A DNA stretch of 64,000 nucleotides from Chloroflexota bacterium (GCA_005880695.1 VBGR01000056.1:22751-86750), one strand, 5' to 3'; shown: positions 48,449 to 56,775, counted from the stretch's first letter. Notes: generated by a model not told the origin, from the sequence alone. A program made the numbers and translations.

Positions 48449-49267
48449 CTAACCCGCGGGAATCGCCGGCGCCTCGATCCACTCGTCCTCGGGCGCCTCG
48501 GCCGGGCTGGCCACCCGGACCTCGATGCCGGCTTCGCGGATCAGCCTGACCTCGTCCTCGTCGGCGCGTGGGTCGGTGATCAAGGCCTGGATGGCAGCCG
48601 AGGGGACGGTCTGGCACATGGTGTCGCGGCCGATCTTCGTGTAGTCGGCAAGCACCACGATCCGCCGCGCCGCGGCAGCCAGGGCGCGGTCGGTGGCGGC
48701 CACCAGCAGGTTGGGCGTGCTCAAGCCTCGCTGTGCCGTCAGGCCGTTTCCGGAGAGGAAGGCCAGAGATGCCCGCAGGCCGCGCAGCGACTGCTCGGCC
48801 GGCGGGCCCACGAGCGCGTGGATGGAGCGCCGGAGCGTCCCCCCGGTGAGGAGCAGCTCGATGCCGCTGGAATCCATCAGGGCCTCGGCCACCAGCAGCG
48901 AGTTGGTCACCACGGTCAGCTCCGGGATCGCGCGCAGCTCTCGGGCCAGCGCGAGCGTGGTGGTTCCCGCTCCCAGGACGATGGAATCGCCGGGCTGCAC
49001 CAGCTCCACCGCCAGGCGCGCGATGGCGGCCTTCTCGGCTGCCGCCTGGGTCGCCTTTTCGCGGTAGGTGGGCTCGTGCGCGAGCCCATGGGGGAGGACG
49101 GCTCCGCCGTGGGTTCGCTGGACCAGTCCTTCGCCCGCCAGCGCCGTCAGGTCGCGCCTGACGGTGATCTCGGAGGTGCCGAGCAGATCGGCCATATCGC
49201 GCATCGAGACAACCCCTCGGCGGCGGACATGCTCCAGGATCAGTCGCCGGCGCTCGGCCATGAGCAT
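48449..49267 (-). CDS. DeoR-family transcriptional regulator of sugar metabolism
   Basis: A 272-residue repressor. N-terminal HTH: ERRRLILEHVRRRGVVSMRDMADLLGTSEITVRRDL with the DeoR signature, wing LVQRTHGGAV. C-terminal sugar-phosphate sensor domain: GDSIVLGAGTTTLALARELR (phosphate loop), LTVVTNSLLVAEAL, LLLTGGTLRRS and VLADYTKIGRDTM. ATG at 49267 or 49261. Divergent from the sugar uptake and GH42 genes, whose spacer holds repeated sites, so it likely controls them. Confidence 0.9.
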   Translation of the reverse strand: MLMAERRRLILEHVRRRGVVSMRDMADLLGTSEITVRRDLTALAGEGLVQRTHGGAVLPHGLAHEPTYREKATQAAAEKAAIARLAVELVQPGDSIVLGAGTTTLALARELRAIPELTVVTNSLLVAEALMDSSGIELLLTGGTLRRSIHALVGPPAEQSLRGLRASLAFLSGNGLTAQRGLSTPNLLVAATDRALAAAARRIVVLADYTKIGRDTMCQTVPSAAIQALITDPRADEDEVRLIREAGIEVRVASPAEAPEDEWIEAPAIPAG

Positions 49268-49316
49268 GATCGGAATCCTAGCCGAATCCGTCCGAAAAAC
49301 AACAGAATCGGTCAGG

Positions 49317-49370
49317 GTCGATCAGAAAAACGCGTGCCGGCTTGACAAAGTCGATCAAATGATCTTTAGT
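49317..49370 (+). promoter_or_regulatory. Promoter and operator of the sugar uptake operon
   Basis: Sigma-70-like promoter TTGACA (49342-49347), 17-base spacer, TTTAGT (49365-49370). The spacer holds a perfect 12-base palindrome GATCA-AA-TGATC minus overlap (49353-49364, GATCAAATGATC). The octamer GTCGATCA occurs at 49350-49357 and again at 49317-49324, 33 bases apart. This fits binding of the divergent DeoR-type repressor between -35 and -10. The leader from about 49377 to 49528 holds only a short TTTC/GAAA inverted repeat. Confidence 0.6.
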
Positions 49371-49528
49371 TTCAGCACCCGAAACGGAGTCCAGCTGAGG
49401 GGGAACAGGGTTCTCTGGTGAGCTCCAAGGCCAAACCTTCGGGTGTTTCTCCCGTCGGTACGTGTTCAAGGGCGCGGTGGCTCCCTGGGGGCTCGCCGTT
49501 CTCTTTAGCGGTGTGTAGGAGGAAACAG

Positions 49529-50881
49529 ATGGGCAACAAACCGCCGTTCGGGCCGTCAGCGCTGGACCTCGATCTGTCGCGGCGCGACGTGCTCAAGATC
49601 ATGGGCTACAGCAGCGTGGCCGCTTTCCTGGCCGCCTGCTCGAGCGGAACCACGAGCGGCGGCAGCCTCACCTCGACGGGTGGCACCGTCACCGTGGGCA
49701 GCAACGCATCAGACCCCTTGCCCAAGAAGGGCATGGAGATGGTCAACGCCGCCTTCACCAAGGCCAACGGCGGAACCGTGGTCAAGCTCAACACTGTCGA
49801 CCACGGCACCTTCCAGGACCAGATCAACTCTTATCTACAGGGCACTCCGGAGGACGTCTTCACCTGGTTCTCGGGCCATCGGATGCGGTTCTTCGCAGAC
49901 AAAGGCCTGGCGAGCTCGATCGATGACCTCTGGGACAAGGTCAAGGGCAACTTCAGCGAGGCCTTCGCGACCTCGGTCAAGGGCAACGATGGCCACGTCT
50001 ACGGCATCCCGGTCGACTACTACCCATGGGCGGTCTTCTATCGCAAGAGCGTGTTCGCCGACCACGGCTACAAGATCCCTACCAACTGGGCGGACTTCAA
50101 GGCGCTCTGCGTGCAGATGCAGAAGGACGGCCTCACCCCGCTTGCGATGGGCGACAAAGATGGCTGGCCGGCGCAGGGCACCTTCGACATCCTGAATCTG
50201 CGCTTGAACGGCTACGACTTCCACGTCGAGCTACTGACCGGCAAGCAGAAGTTCACCGACCCGCGAGTCGCCAATGTCTTCTCGAAGTGGGCCGAGATCA
50301 CGCCCTACTACAACGACGGCCTCGCCGGGATGACGTGGCAGCAGGCGTCTCAGCTCGTGGTCCAGAAGAAGGCCGGCATGTATCTCTTGGGGCTGTTCGT
50401 ATCGCAGCAGTTCAAGGCGGCCAGCGATGCCGACCTTGCCGACCTCGACTTTTTCGCCTTCCCTGACCTGGGGACCCAATACGACGCCGAGAAGGCCCTC
50501 GACGCGCCGATCGACGTCATGATGATGACGAAGAAATCGCCGACCTTGAGCAAAGATCGCGGCCAGGCCAACGCTTACCTGCAGTTCTGGTCCAAGGGGT
50601 CGGCCCAGCTGATCGCCTCCACCGCCGCGCCGGGCGTGATTCCGGTCGCCAACGACACCGACACCAGCGGCTACGACGCGCTGACGAAGAAGGCGGTCGA
50701 GATCATTAAGAACGCGAAGCGGATCACCCAGTTCTTCGATCGCGACTCGCGGCCCGACTTCGCCGGCTCCAACGGGATGCAGAGCTTCCTGCTCTCCTAC
50801 CTCCAAAACCCGAAGGGCGACATCACTTCCCTGCAGGGCAAGATGCAGCAATTCTGGAATTCGCTGCCGCCGGAGGCCTAG
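49529..50881 (+). CDS. Sugar ABC transporter substrate-binding lipoprotein (Tat-type signal)
   Basis: Extracellular sugar receptor of the MalE/UgpB-like family, 450 residues. Strong ribosome site AGGAGGA at 49517-49523 sets ATG 49529. The signal has twin arginines (DLSRRDVLKIMGYSS) then a lipobox FLAAC, so probably a Tat-exported lipoprotein, followed by a Ser/Thr/Gly linker. Mature part: GMEMVNAAFTKANGGTVVKL, YLQGTPEDVFTWFSGHRM, YGIPVDYYPWAVFYRKSVF, WPAQGTFDILNLRLNGYDF. With the permeases and GH42 it probably takes up a galactoside or oligosaccharide. Confidence 0.9.
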   Translation: MGNKPPFGPSALDLDLSRRDVLKIMGYSSVAAFLAACSSGTTSGGSLTSTGGTVTVGSNASDPLPKKGMEMVNAAFTKANGGTVVKLNTVDHGTFQDQINSYLQGTPEDVFTWFSGHRMRFFADKGLASSIDDLWDKVKGNFSEAFATSVKGNDGHVYGIPVDYYPWAVFYRKSVFADHGYKIPTNWADFKALCVQMQKDGLTPLAMGDKDGWPAQGTFDILNLRLNGYDFHVELLTGKQKFTDPRVANVFSKWAEITPYYNDGLAGMTWQQASQLVVQKKAGMYLLGLFVSQQFKAASDADLADLDFFAFPDLGTQYDAEKALDAPIDVMMMTKKSPTLSKDRGQANAYLQFWSKGSAQLIASTAAPGVIPVANDTDTSGYDALTKKAVEIIKNAKRITQFFDRDSRPDFAGSNGMQSFLLSYLQNPKGDITSLQGKMQQFWNSLPPEA

Positions 50882-50904
50882 CGGTAAGAGTCAGAATCTG
50901 AGCC

Positions 50905-51876
50905 GTGGCTGAAACCACGAAGACGGGCACCGCCCCCGTCACCGGCAAGAAGGCCGGGACGGGGGCGCTCGTCTCCAGGCGTCGCCGGCGCTACAGCGTG
51001 CTGACGCGCCACGACAAGCTGATCCTCACGCTGATGGTCGGGATCCCGCTCGCCTTCGACGTCGCGCTGATCTGGGGTCCGACGCTCGCTTCAGTCGTCC
51101 TCTCGTTCACGAACTGGGATGGGATCGGGTCGGTCACCGCGAAGAACTTCGTCGGCGTCAAGAACTACGAGAACCTTTTCGGCGGTTACCTCTTCTTCCG
51201 TCCCGCGCTTTATCACAACATCATCTGGCTCGCCTTTTTGACTGTTGTCGCGACGCCGATCGGGATCTTCCTGGCGGTGCTGCTCGATCGGGAGATCCAC
51301 GGGACGCGCATCTACCAGAGCATCTTTTTCATGCCGGTCGTGCTCCCCCTGGTGGTGGTGGGCTTCATCTGGGAGCTCCAGTACGCGCCCACTGACGGAT
51401 TCATCAACAACGCGCTCGGAATCGCGAAAGGCCACCACCTCATCGACTGGCTGGGAAACCCCAGCATCAACTTGCTGTCGGCCGTGGTCGCCGCCAGCTG
51501 GCGCCACGTCGGCTATGTGATGGTCCTCTACCTGGCTGGTCTCAAGAGCGTGGACCCGACGCTGCGCGAAGCTGCCAAAGTCGACGGCGCAACCGAGCGC
51601 CAGACCTTCTTCCGGGTCGTGTTACCGGTGATGGCGCCGATCAACGTCATCATCGTCGTCATCACCACGATCGAATCCTTGCGCGCGTTCGACATCGCCT
51701 ACATCATCAACCGCGGCAAGAACGGACTCGAGCTGCTTTCGACGTTGATCACCAACAACAGCCTGAGCGAGGCGAGCCTGGTCGGATTCGGCTCGGCCAT
51801 CGCGGTAATCCTTCTTCTCATCTCTCTGGTGCCGATCGTGTCCTTCCTCGTCAGCGTCAATCGGAATCCGACCTGA
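50905..51876 (+). CDS. Sugar ABC transporter permease (MalF/UgpA type)
   Basis: A 323-residue inner-membrane subunit with six predicted helices. A basic N-terminus (VSRRRRRYSVLTRHDK) precedes helix 1; SVVLSFTNWDG and PALYHNIIWLAFLTVVATPIG are typical; the coupling EAA loop is LREAAKVDGATERQTFFRVVLP. Start GTG 23 bases after the receptor gene. It ends in TGATG, joining the next permease. No ATPase gene is in the operon; a shared MsmK-type ATPase elsewhere must energise it. Confidence 0.92.
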   Translation: MAETTKTGTAPVTGKKAGTGALVSRRRRRYSVLTRHDKLILTLMVGIPLAFDVALIWGPTLASVVLSFTNWDGIGSVTAKNFVGVKNYENLFGGYLFFRPALYHNIIWLAFLTVVATPIGIFLAVLLDREIHGTRIYQSIFFMPVVLPLVVVGFIWELQYAPTDGFINNALGIAKGHHLIDWLGNPSINLLSAVVAASWRHVGYVMVLYLAGLKSVDPTLREAAKVDGATERQTFFRVVLPVMAPINVIIVVITTIESLRAFDIAYIINRGKNGLELLSTLITNNSLSEASLVGFGSAIAVILLLISLVPIVSFLVSVNRNPT

Positions 51877-52784
51877 TGGCGGTCCTCGCAGCAGCCACGC
51901 GTTCCCGCGTGCGGCCCCAGCCCCTGCGTCGGCAGCTGTCCCGCGCTGCTCTGCACGCGTTCCTTGTCGCGATGTGCGTGGTCTGGCTCTTCCCGCTTGC
52001 GTGGGCGATCTACGAGGCGCTGCGGCCGATCAGCGACACGACCTTGAACGGCTACCTGTCGTGGCCATCGGGTGGCCTCAGCCTGGACAACTTCACGACC
52101 GCCTGGACGCAGGCCAACTTGCCCTACTTCTACCTCAACACGCTCTACATTGCCGTGCCTGGCGTGATCCTGACGCTCGTCATCGCGTCAATGCTGGCCT
52201 TCGCCATGTCGCAGTTCAACTGGAAGTTCAACGTGCTGGTGCTGATGATCTTCACGGCCGGCAACCTGCTCCCGGCGCAGGTCATCATCATTCCGCTCTA
52301 CTGGATCTACCTCAACACACCGCTGCCCGACTTCGTCAGCGACAACGGGTTGCTCTACGACCAGTACATCGGCATCATCCTCATTCACGTCGTCTTCCAG
52401 ACCGGCTTTGCCACCTTCGTTCTCAGCAACTACATGAAGACGATCACGAAGGAGATAACCGAGTCGGCTCTGGTCGATGGCGCCAACGTTCTGCGCATCT
52501 GGTGGAGCGTCATCCTGCCGCTCTGCCGGCCGGCTCTGGCCGCGATGGCGACGCTGCTGTTCACGTTCATCTACAACGACTTCTTCTGGGCTCTGATCCT
52601 GATGAAATCGGGCGACAAACGGCCGATCGTATCGGCGTTGAACAACCTGCAAGGAGAGTTCTTCACGAACTACAACTTGCTTGCGGCAGGCGCCCTCCTG
52701 GCGGCGGTGCCTTCGGTCCTCGTCTTCATCGCCTTCCAGAAGCACTTCGTCCGTGGCCTGACGCTCGGGGCGACAAAAGGCTGA
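51876..52784 (+). CDS. Sugar ABC transporter permease (MalG/UgpE type)
   Basis: A 302-residue second permease. After a basic start helix 1 reads FLVAMCVVWLFPLAWAIYEAL; WPSGGLSLDNFTTAW, FYLNTLYIAVPGVIL and the EAA loop ITESALVDGANVLRIWWSVILP are the family blocks; the C-terminus ends QKHFVRGLTLGATKG, the common MalG ending. ATG overlaps the first permease by one base; the stop overlaps the CTG start proposed for the GH42 gene. Confidence 0.92.
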   Translation: MAVLAAATRSRVRPQPLRRQLSRAALHAFLVAMCVVWLFPLAWAIYEALRPISDTTLNGYLSWPSGGLSLDNFTTAWTQANLPYFYLNTLYIAVPGVILTLVIASMLAFAMSQFNWKFNVLVLMIFTAGNLLPAQVIIIPLYWIYLNTPLPDFVSDNGLLYDQYIGIILIHVVFQTGFATFVLSNYMKTITKEITESALVDGANVLRIWWSVILPLCRPALAAMATLLFTFIYNDFFWALILMKSGDKRPIVSALNNLQGEFFTNYNLLAAGALLAAVPSVLVFIAFQKHFVRGLTLGATKG

Positions 52785-54817
52785 GCTCCGGCCCGCTCCT
52801 GAAAGCCCGGCTGCCGCACCTGCTGTACGGCGGCGACTACAACCCGGACCAGTGGCCGGAAGACGTCTGGCCGGAGGACGTTCGCCTGATGCAAGAAGCC
52901 GGCGTCAATCTGGTCAGCCTCGGGATCTTCTCCTGGTCACGGCTGCAGCCCGGCCCCAATGAGTTCGACTTCGAATGGTTGGACCGAGTGATGCACCTCC
53001 TCAACGAGGGGGGCATCAAGGTCGACCTGGCGACGGCGACCGCGTCGCCACCGCCATGGCTTACGCATCAGCACCCGGAGATGCTGCCAACGCTGGCGGA
53101 CGGCGCTCGGCTCTGGCCCGGAGCGCGTCAACATTACTGCCCGTCGAGCCCGGTCTACCGGGAAGCGGCCCGGAGCCTGGTGGAGCGGCTCTCGGCGCGT
53201 TACAAAGACCACCCGGCGCTCGTGATGTGGCACGTCGGGAACGAGTACGGCTGCCACGTGGCGGCCTGCTACTGCGACGTTTCGGCAATCGATTTCCGCA
53301 CCTGGCTGCGGGCGCGGTACGGCTCGCTCGAAGAGCTCAACCGGGCCTGGGGAACGGACTTCTGGTCGCAGCGCTATTCGGACTGGGAGGAGATCCTGCC
53401 GCCCCGCCAGGCGCCGACCTGGCCCAATCCGGGCCAGTGCCTGGACTTCCTACGGTTCAGCTCGGACGCTCTTCTCGCCTGCTACGAGATCGAGCGGACG
53501 GTGCTCTCGAGAGTCACACCCGGCATCCCGATCACGACCAACTTCATGCGGTTTTTCAAACCCCTCGACTATTGGAAGTGGGCGGTGCAGGAGGACATCG
53601 TCAGCGACGACGTCTACCAGGATCCCAGCGAGCCGGAGGCGTCCAGCCTTGAATCGGCGATGGCCGGCGACCTCATGCGGTCGCTCGGCCAGGGCAGGCC
53701 CTGGATCCTGCTGGAGCAAACCACAAGCCGCGTCAACTGGCGCCCGGTCAACGTTCCGAAGCGCCCGGGCCAGATGCGACTCTGGAGCTTCCAGGCGGTC
53801 GCGCACGGCGCGGACGGGGTGATGTTCTTTCAGTGGCGGCAGTCGCGTTCGGGAGCCGAGAAGTTCCACAGCGCGATGGTTCCGCATGGTCCGGTTGAGT
53901 CCTGGCCAGCCTGGCGCGAAGTGGTCCAGCTTGGCGCCGAGCTCGGCCGGCTCGACGCGCTTTGTGGCAGTCGCGTGCCGGCCGAGGTCGCGATCGTCTT
54001 CGACTGGGAGAGCTGGTGGGCGCTCGAGCAGCCGTCCAAGCCGTCGGCCAACGTGCGCGCGCTCGAACAGGCGCGGGCCTACTACGAGCACCTCTACCGG
54101 GCCAACATCAGCGCTGACTTCGCGCACCCGGAGGCCGACCTCAAGGCCTACAAGCTCGTCCTGGTTCCGAACCTTTACCTGGTCTCCGACGCCGCAGCGG
54201 CCGGGCTGGCCGCCTACGTTTCCGGCGGCGGCAGACTGGTCATGTCGTACTTCAGCGGGATCGTCGATCCAGCTGATCAGATCCGGCTCGGCGGCTACCC
54301 GGCTCCTTTCGTGGAGCTGCTCGGCCTGCGGGTGGAGGACTTCGCACCGCTGGCGGTGGGGGAGACGATTCCGGTCCGGTTCGAAGCGGGCCAGGTCGCA
54401 ACCGGGCAGATCTGGAGCGAGCTGATCCGGCCCGCCGGCGCCGAGGTGCTGGCGCGGTTTGAGGCAGGTCCGCTTAAAGGCGAACCGGCTGTCCTGAGGC
54501 ATACATTTGGCAGTGGCGTCGCCCACTACATCGGGACCACGCTGGATTCGATCGCAATGGGCGCACTCCTGGAGCAGGCCCGGATGGAGGCTGGTGTGAC
54601 GAGCGTTGCGGCCTTGCCTCCAGGGGTTGAAGCGGTGCGCCGCCAGGGCGACTCGGGGTCTTTCCTATTCCTGCTCAATCATCAGGATGCGGAGGTCGAG
54701 GTGGAGGCTGCGCCAGGTCTGGACGCGCTCACGGGCGAACGCATCGAGGGGGGCCGGCTCCGGCTGCCCGCCTACGGGGTCGCGATCATCAAGGAAGACC
54801 TCGCCGAGGGCCAGTAG
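52781..54817 (+). CDS. Beta-galactosidase, glycoside hydrolase family 42 (probable CTG start)
   Basis: Hydrolyses beta-galactosides; 678 residues, no signal peptide, so it acts inside on imported sugars. LLYGGDYNPDQWPEDVWPEDVRLM is the GH42 N-terminus; acid/base Glu155 in WHVGNEYGCH; nucleophile Glu312 in ILLEQTTSRVNW; ADGVMFFQWRQSRSGAEKFH follows, then the trimerisation domain and beta-sandwich end. The cysteine cluster CHVAACYCD may bind zinc, as in GH42. No ATG, GTG or TTG can start the conserved N-end; CTG at 52781 overlapping the permease stop (CTGA) can. The ATG at 52888 would remove the first barrel strand. Confidence 0.9.
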   Translation: MSSGPLLKARLPHLLYGGDYNPDQWPEDVWPEDVRLMQEAGVNLVSLGIFSWSRLQPGPNEFDFEWLDRVMHLLNEGGIKVDLATATASPPPWLTHQHPEMLPTLADGARLWPGARQHYCPSSPVYREAARSLVERLSARYKDHPALVMWHVGNEYGCHVAACYCDVSAIDFRTWLRARYGSLEELNRAWGTDFWSQRYSDWEEILPPRQAPTWPNPGQCLDFLRFSSDALLACYEIERTVLSRVTPGIPITTNFMRFFKPLDYWKWAVQEDIVSDDVYQDPSEPEASSLESAMAGDLMRSLGQGRPWILLEQTTSRVNWRPVNVPKRPGQMRLWSFQAVAHGADGVMFFQWRQSRSGAEKFHSAMVPHGPVESWPAWREVVQLGAELGRLDALCGSRVPAEVAIVFDWESWWALEQPSKPSANVRALEQARAYYEHLYRANISADFAHPEADLKAYKLVLVPNLYLVSDAAAAGLAAYVSGGGRLVMSYFSGIVDPADQIRLGGYPAPFVELLGLRVEDFAPLAVGETIPVRFEAGQVATGQIWSELIRPAGAEVLARFEAGPLKGEPAVLRHTFGSGVAHYIGTTLDSIAMGALLEQARMEAGVTSVAALPPGVEAVRRQGDSGSFLFLLNHQDAEVEVEAAPGLDALTGERIEGGRLRLPAYGVAIIKEDLAEGQ

Positions 54818-54827
54818 ACTCGCCAGC

Positions 54828-54917
54828 GGAGCGATGGCCGAGTCCGGTTGATGGCGGCGGTCTTGAAAACCGCTAGGGTGCAAGCCCTCGGGGGTTCGAA
54901 TCCCTCTCGCTCCGCCA
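54828..54917 (+). tRNA. tRNA-Ser (anticodon UGA)
   Basis: Folds to a 7-base acceptor stem (54828-54834 with 54907-54913), discriminator G and encoded CCA (54915-54917). Anticodon stem GCGGT/ACCGC with loop CTTGAAA gives anticodon TGA at 54864-54866. A long variable arm and TTCGAAT T-loop identify the serine class. It is not tRNA-Sec, which would need anticodon TCA and a longer acceptor stem. Confidence 0.95.
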
Positions 54918-54938
54918 TCTGATTATCATCAGCCGGCG

Positions 54939-55694
54939 ATGGTCGCCCAGCCAGGGTCCGGCGGCTCTGAGTCAGCCACCGACTACATTAGTCCCGAATT
55001 CGAGCCCGGGCGATTGCTCGAGTACTACCGCAAGCAGACGTCCGCCATCCGGCCCGCTGCGGCGACCAACCCCTGGGCCGCGTTCTTGTGCGTCTTCGAT
55101 CTGATGGCCCTCCAGGAGTTCGGCGCCGATCTCATTTCCGAGCTGATTGCCGACTCGTCCGGAGGAGAGCTGCCAAGCCGCATTGTGTGCCGCATCATCA
55201 GCACTGCCGAGCCGTCGCGGCAAGGTCTGCTGCAGGCCATCGAAAAGATTCGCGGCCTCCGGGTTTCCGAGGCTGATCTTGAGGCTGATGACGACCCAGC
55301 CGAGTTCGCCTCATTCAGCGCCGAATACAGCGCCACGATGGTGGCATTTGCCGACAAGCTGACTGAGCGGATCAATGGACCCGGCGACGCCCTCCAGCAG
55401 CTCGAAATGCTCGAGAGCGGGCTGGCGCGGCGAGCCGGCGGGAGAGAGAAAGCTGAGATTCGCCTCCTACTTGGCTGCCTCTCTGCTGGAGTGGGGGCAT
55501 GGGTTGTTGCAACGCTGATCGCTCTGCTACCAGGTGGCGCGCCCTTTACGCTGCAGAGGATCGGGCAGGCCATGGGGTTCGGTCTCCTCGGACCCTTGGT
55601 TGCTTATGCCGCTTTCGGTCTAGGACTGATGCTGTGGTCGATCGCGTCGAAGGTACGGAGAAAGTTGGCGAGACCAGTGTCGGGGCAGCGCTAG
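54939..55694 (+). CDS. Unknown protein with two C-terminal membrane segments
   Basis: No family recognised. The 251-residue protein starts 21 bases after the tRNA. Residues 1-180 are soluble and mostly helical (LLEYYRKQTSAIR, RQGLLQAIEKIRGLR, LEMLESGLARRAGGREK), with two hydrophobic spans at about 183-203 (LLLGCLSAGVGAWVVATLIAL) and 215-240 and a basic tail. Codon use is less GC-biased than the core genes around it, and the position next to a tRNA suggests an acquired gene. The 98 bases after it hold nothing clear. Confidence 0.6.
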   Translation: MVAQPGSGGSESATDYISPEFEPGRLLEYYRKQTSAIRPAAATNPWAAFLCVFDLMALQEFGADLISELIADSSGGELPSRIVCRIISTAEPSRQGLLQAIEKIRGLRVSEADLEADDDPAEFASFSAEYSATMVAFADKLTERINGPGDALQQLEMLESGLARRAGGREKAEIRLLLGCLSAGVGAWVVATLIALLPGGAPFTLQRIGQAMGFGLLGPLVAYAAFGLGLMLWSIASKVRRKLARPVSGQR

Positions 55695-55792
55695 GATCCC
55701 AAAGTCAACGACATCCCGACATCGCCAGCCCTTACCCCTAATGCACTAGCAAAGGCGCGGATTGTGACCCACGCACGGCCTAGGGTCTGGTG

Positions 55793-56191
55793 ATGAGCGA
55801 GCCCGAGCTGGTCCTTCTCTTCGACGGGACTTGAGGCGTCTGCACCAGGTTGGCGCGCTGGGTCCGCCGGCGCGACCGGGCCGGCCGTGTGCTGGCCTTC
55901 CCCAGTCAAAGGAGGGGCGCGCTTGTCGAGTACGGCATCAGTCCCGCCGAGGCCGAGCGGGCGGCCTGGGCGATTGCCCCCGACGCGCGCCGGTGGGAAG
56001 GCGCGGCCGCGATCAACCGCGTCCTAGAGGTGGTCGGCGGGCCCTGGGCTTTGCTTGCCCGCGCTTACCGGCTGCCTGCCCTGGCGGCCGCCGAGGAAGC
56101 GTTCTATCGCTGGTTTGCGCTGAACCGAGGCCGCTTTCATCGCTTCGGCAGCCGGCCGGAATGCGACGAGCCCGAAAGCGACTGCGTTTGA
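55793..56191 (+). CDS. DCC/DUF393 thiol-disulfide oxidoreductase with in-frame TGA: candidate selenoprotein
   Basis: The frame reads MSEPELVLLFDGT, TGA at 55832-55834, GVCTRLARWVRRRDRAGRVL and on to NRGRFHRFGSRPECDEPES. DCC proteins are named for DxxCxxC near the start (LFDGxCxxC); here TGA stands exactly at the first Cys, so reading it as selenocysteine gives DGTUGVC, a U-x-x-C redox motif at residues 14 and 17 of a 132-residue protein. Upstream and downstream parts both match the family in one frame with no other lesion. A hairpin fitting a bacterial SECIS follows (55854-55874). The alternative is a pseudogene with a nonsense change. The downstream part alone would start TTG 55850 without the active site. 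Confidence 0.7.
55854..55874 (+). other. Candidate bacterial SECIS element
   Basis: Eight-base-pair stem, 55854-55861 with 55867-55874 (one U-G pair), capped by the loop GUCCG at 55862-55866. The loop begins with G followed by U and starts 27 bases after the TGA, inside the 16-37 range and with the early-loop G expected of bacterial SECIS hairpins. The region is GC-rich, so chance stems are possible; no fold energy was computed. Confidence 0.5.
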
Positions 56192-56223
56192 ACGAGGTGG
56201 GTTGCGGCTGGCACTCTGAATAG

Positions 56224-56775
56224 ATGGCCATTCGCCGACCAGTCGCCCGGCGCTCGCTCGACCGGCGTCTCTATCACCTCATCAACGGGATCCCGCACAG
56301 CCGGCGCAGCGACCTCTACGTAAGCATCATCTCGGACCTCGGCGAGGGTGCCGGCTGGGTGGTCGCCGGGCTCTGGCTGGCGGCGCTCGACGGCCGTCGC
56401 GGGCGGCGGGCGGCGGTCGCCTCCTCGGCAGCGGCGCTGACGGCGACGCGCATCGCGCAGGACGTCCTGAAGCCGATCTTTCGCCGCAACCGGCCGTTCA
56501 TCGAGCGCGTCGCCACGGTGGTCGGTGACCAGCGCCTCGATCCCTCGTTCCCGTCCGGCCACACGGCCGCCTCTTTCGCGGCCGCGACCGCGCTGTCCGC
56601 CTTCTACCCACGGGCGCGCCCGCTGCTGTTCCTGACGGCGAGCGGTGTCGGTGTCTCCCGCATCCACCTCGGCCATCACTTCGCCAGCGACGTCGTCGTC
56701 GGCGCCGTGATCGGGCTGGCGATCGGGCTCTTCAGCGCCGGGCTAGCAGGGGCCGGAGATTCGACAGGTCCTTGA
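56224..56775 (+). CDS. PAP2-superfamily phosphatase
   Basis: Membrane lipid phosphatase-like enzyme, 183 residues. The three active-site motifs are complete: KPIFRRNRP (K-x6-RP), PSGH in LDPSFPSGHTAASFAA, and SRIHLGHHFASDVV (SR-x5-H-x3-D). Hydrophobic segments surround them; the N-terminus is basic. It could dephosphorylate undecaprenyl pyrophosphate or phosphatidic acid. The last 44 bases overlap the convergent udgX gene. Confidence 0.88.
   Translation: MAIRRPVARRSLDRRLYHLINGIPHSRRSDLYVSIISDLGEGAGWVVAGLWLAALDGRRGRRAAVASSAAALTATRIAQDVLKPIFRRNRPFIERVATVVGDQRLDPSFPSGHTAASFAAATALSAFYPRARPLLFLTASGVGVSRIHLGHHFASDVVVGAVIGLAIGLFSAGLAGAGDSTGP

Noticed and set aside
51974..52780. N-terminal extension of the GH42 frame through the second permease gene
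   Set aside because: The extension is the permease read out of frame, without homology; the enzyme begins at the permease stop.
54828..54917. The tRNA near the TGA-containing gene as a tRNA-Sec
   Set aside because: Anticodon is TGA (reads UCA), acceptor stem is 7 base pairs; tRNA-Sec needs anticodon TCA and a longer stem. It is an ordinary tRNA-Ser.
55691..55909. Minus-strand 72-codon frame with a stretch resembling the end of an HTH protein (RAFASALGVRAGD)
   Set aside because: Too short, no complete helix-turn-helix, and it overlaps the DCC gene; likely chance.
55850..56191. Annotating the DCC gene as a 113-residue protein from TTG 55850
   Set aside because: This removes the active-site strand and motif, while the upstream part is in the same frame and matches the family.
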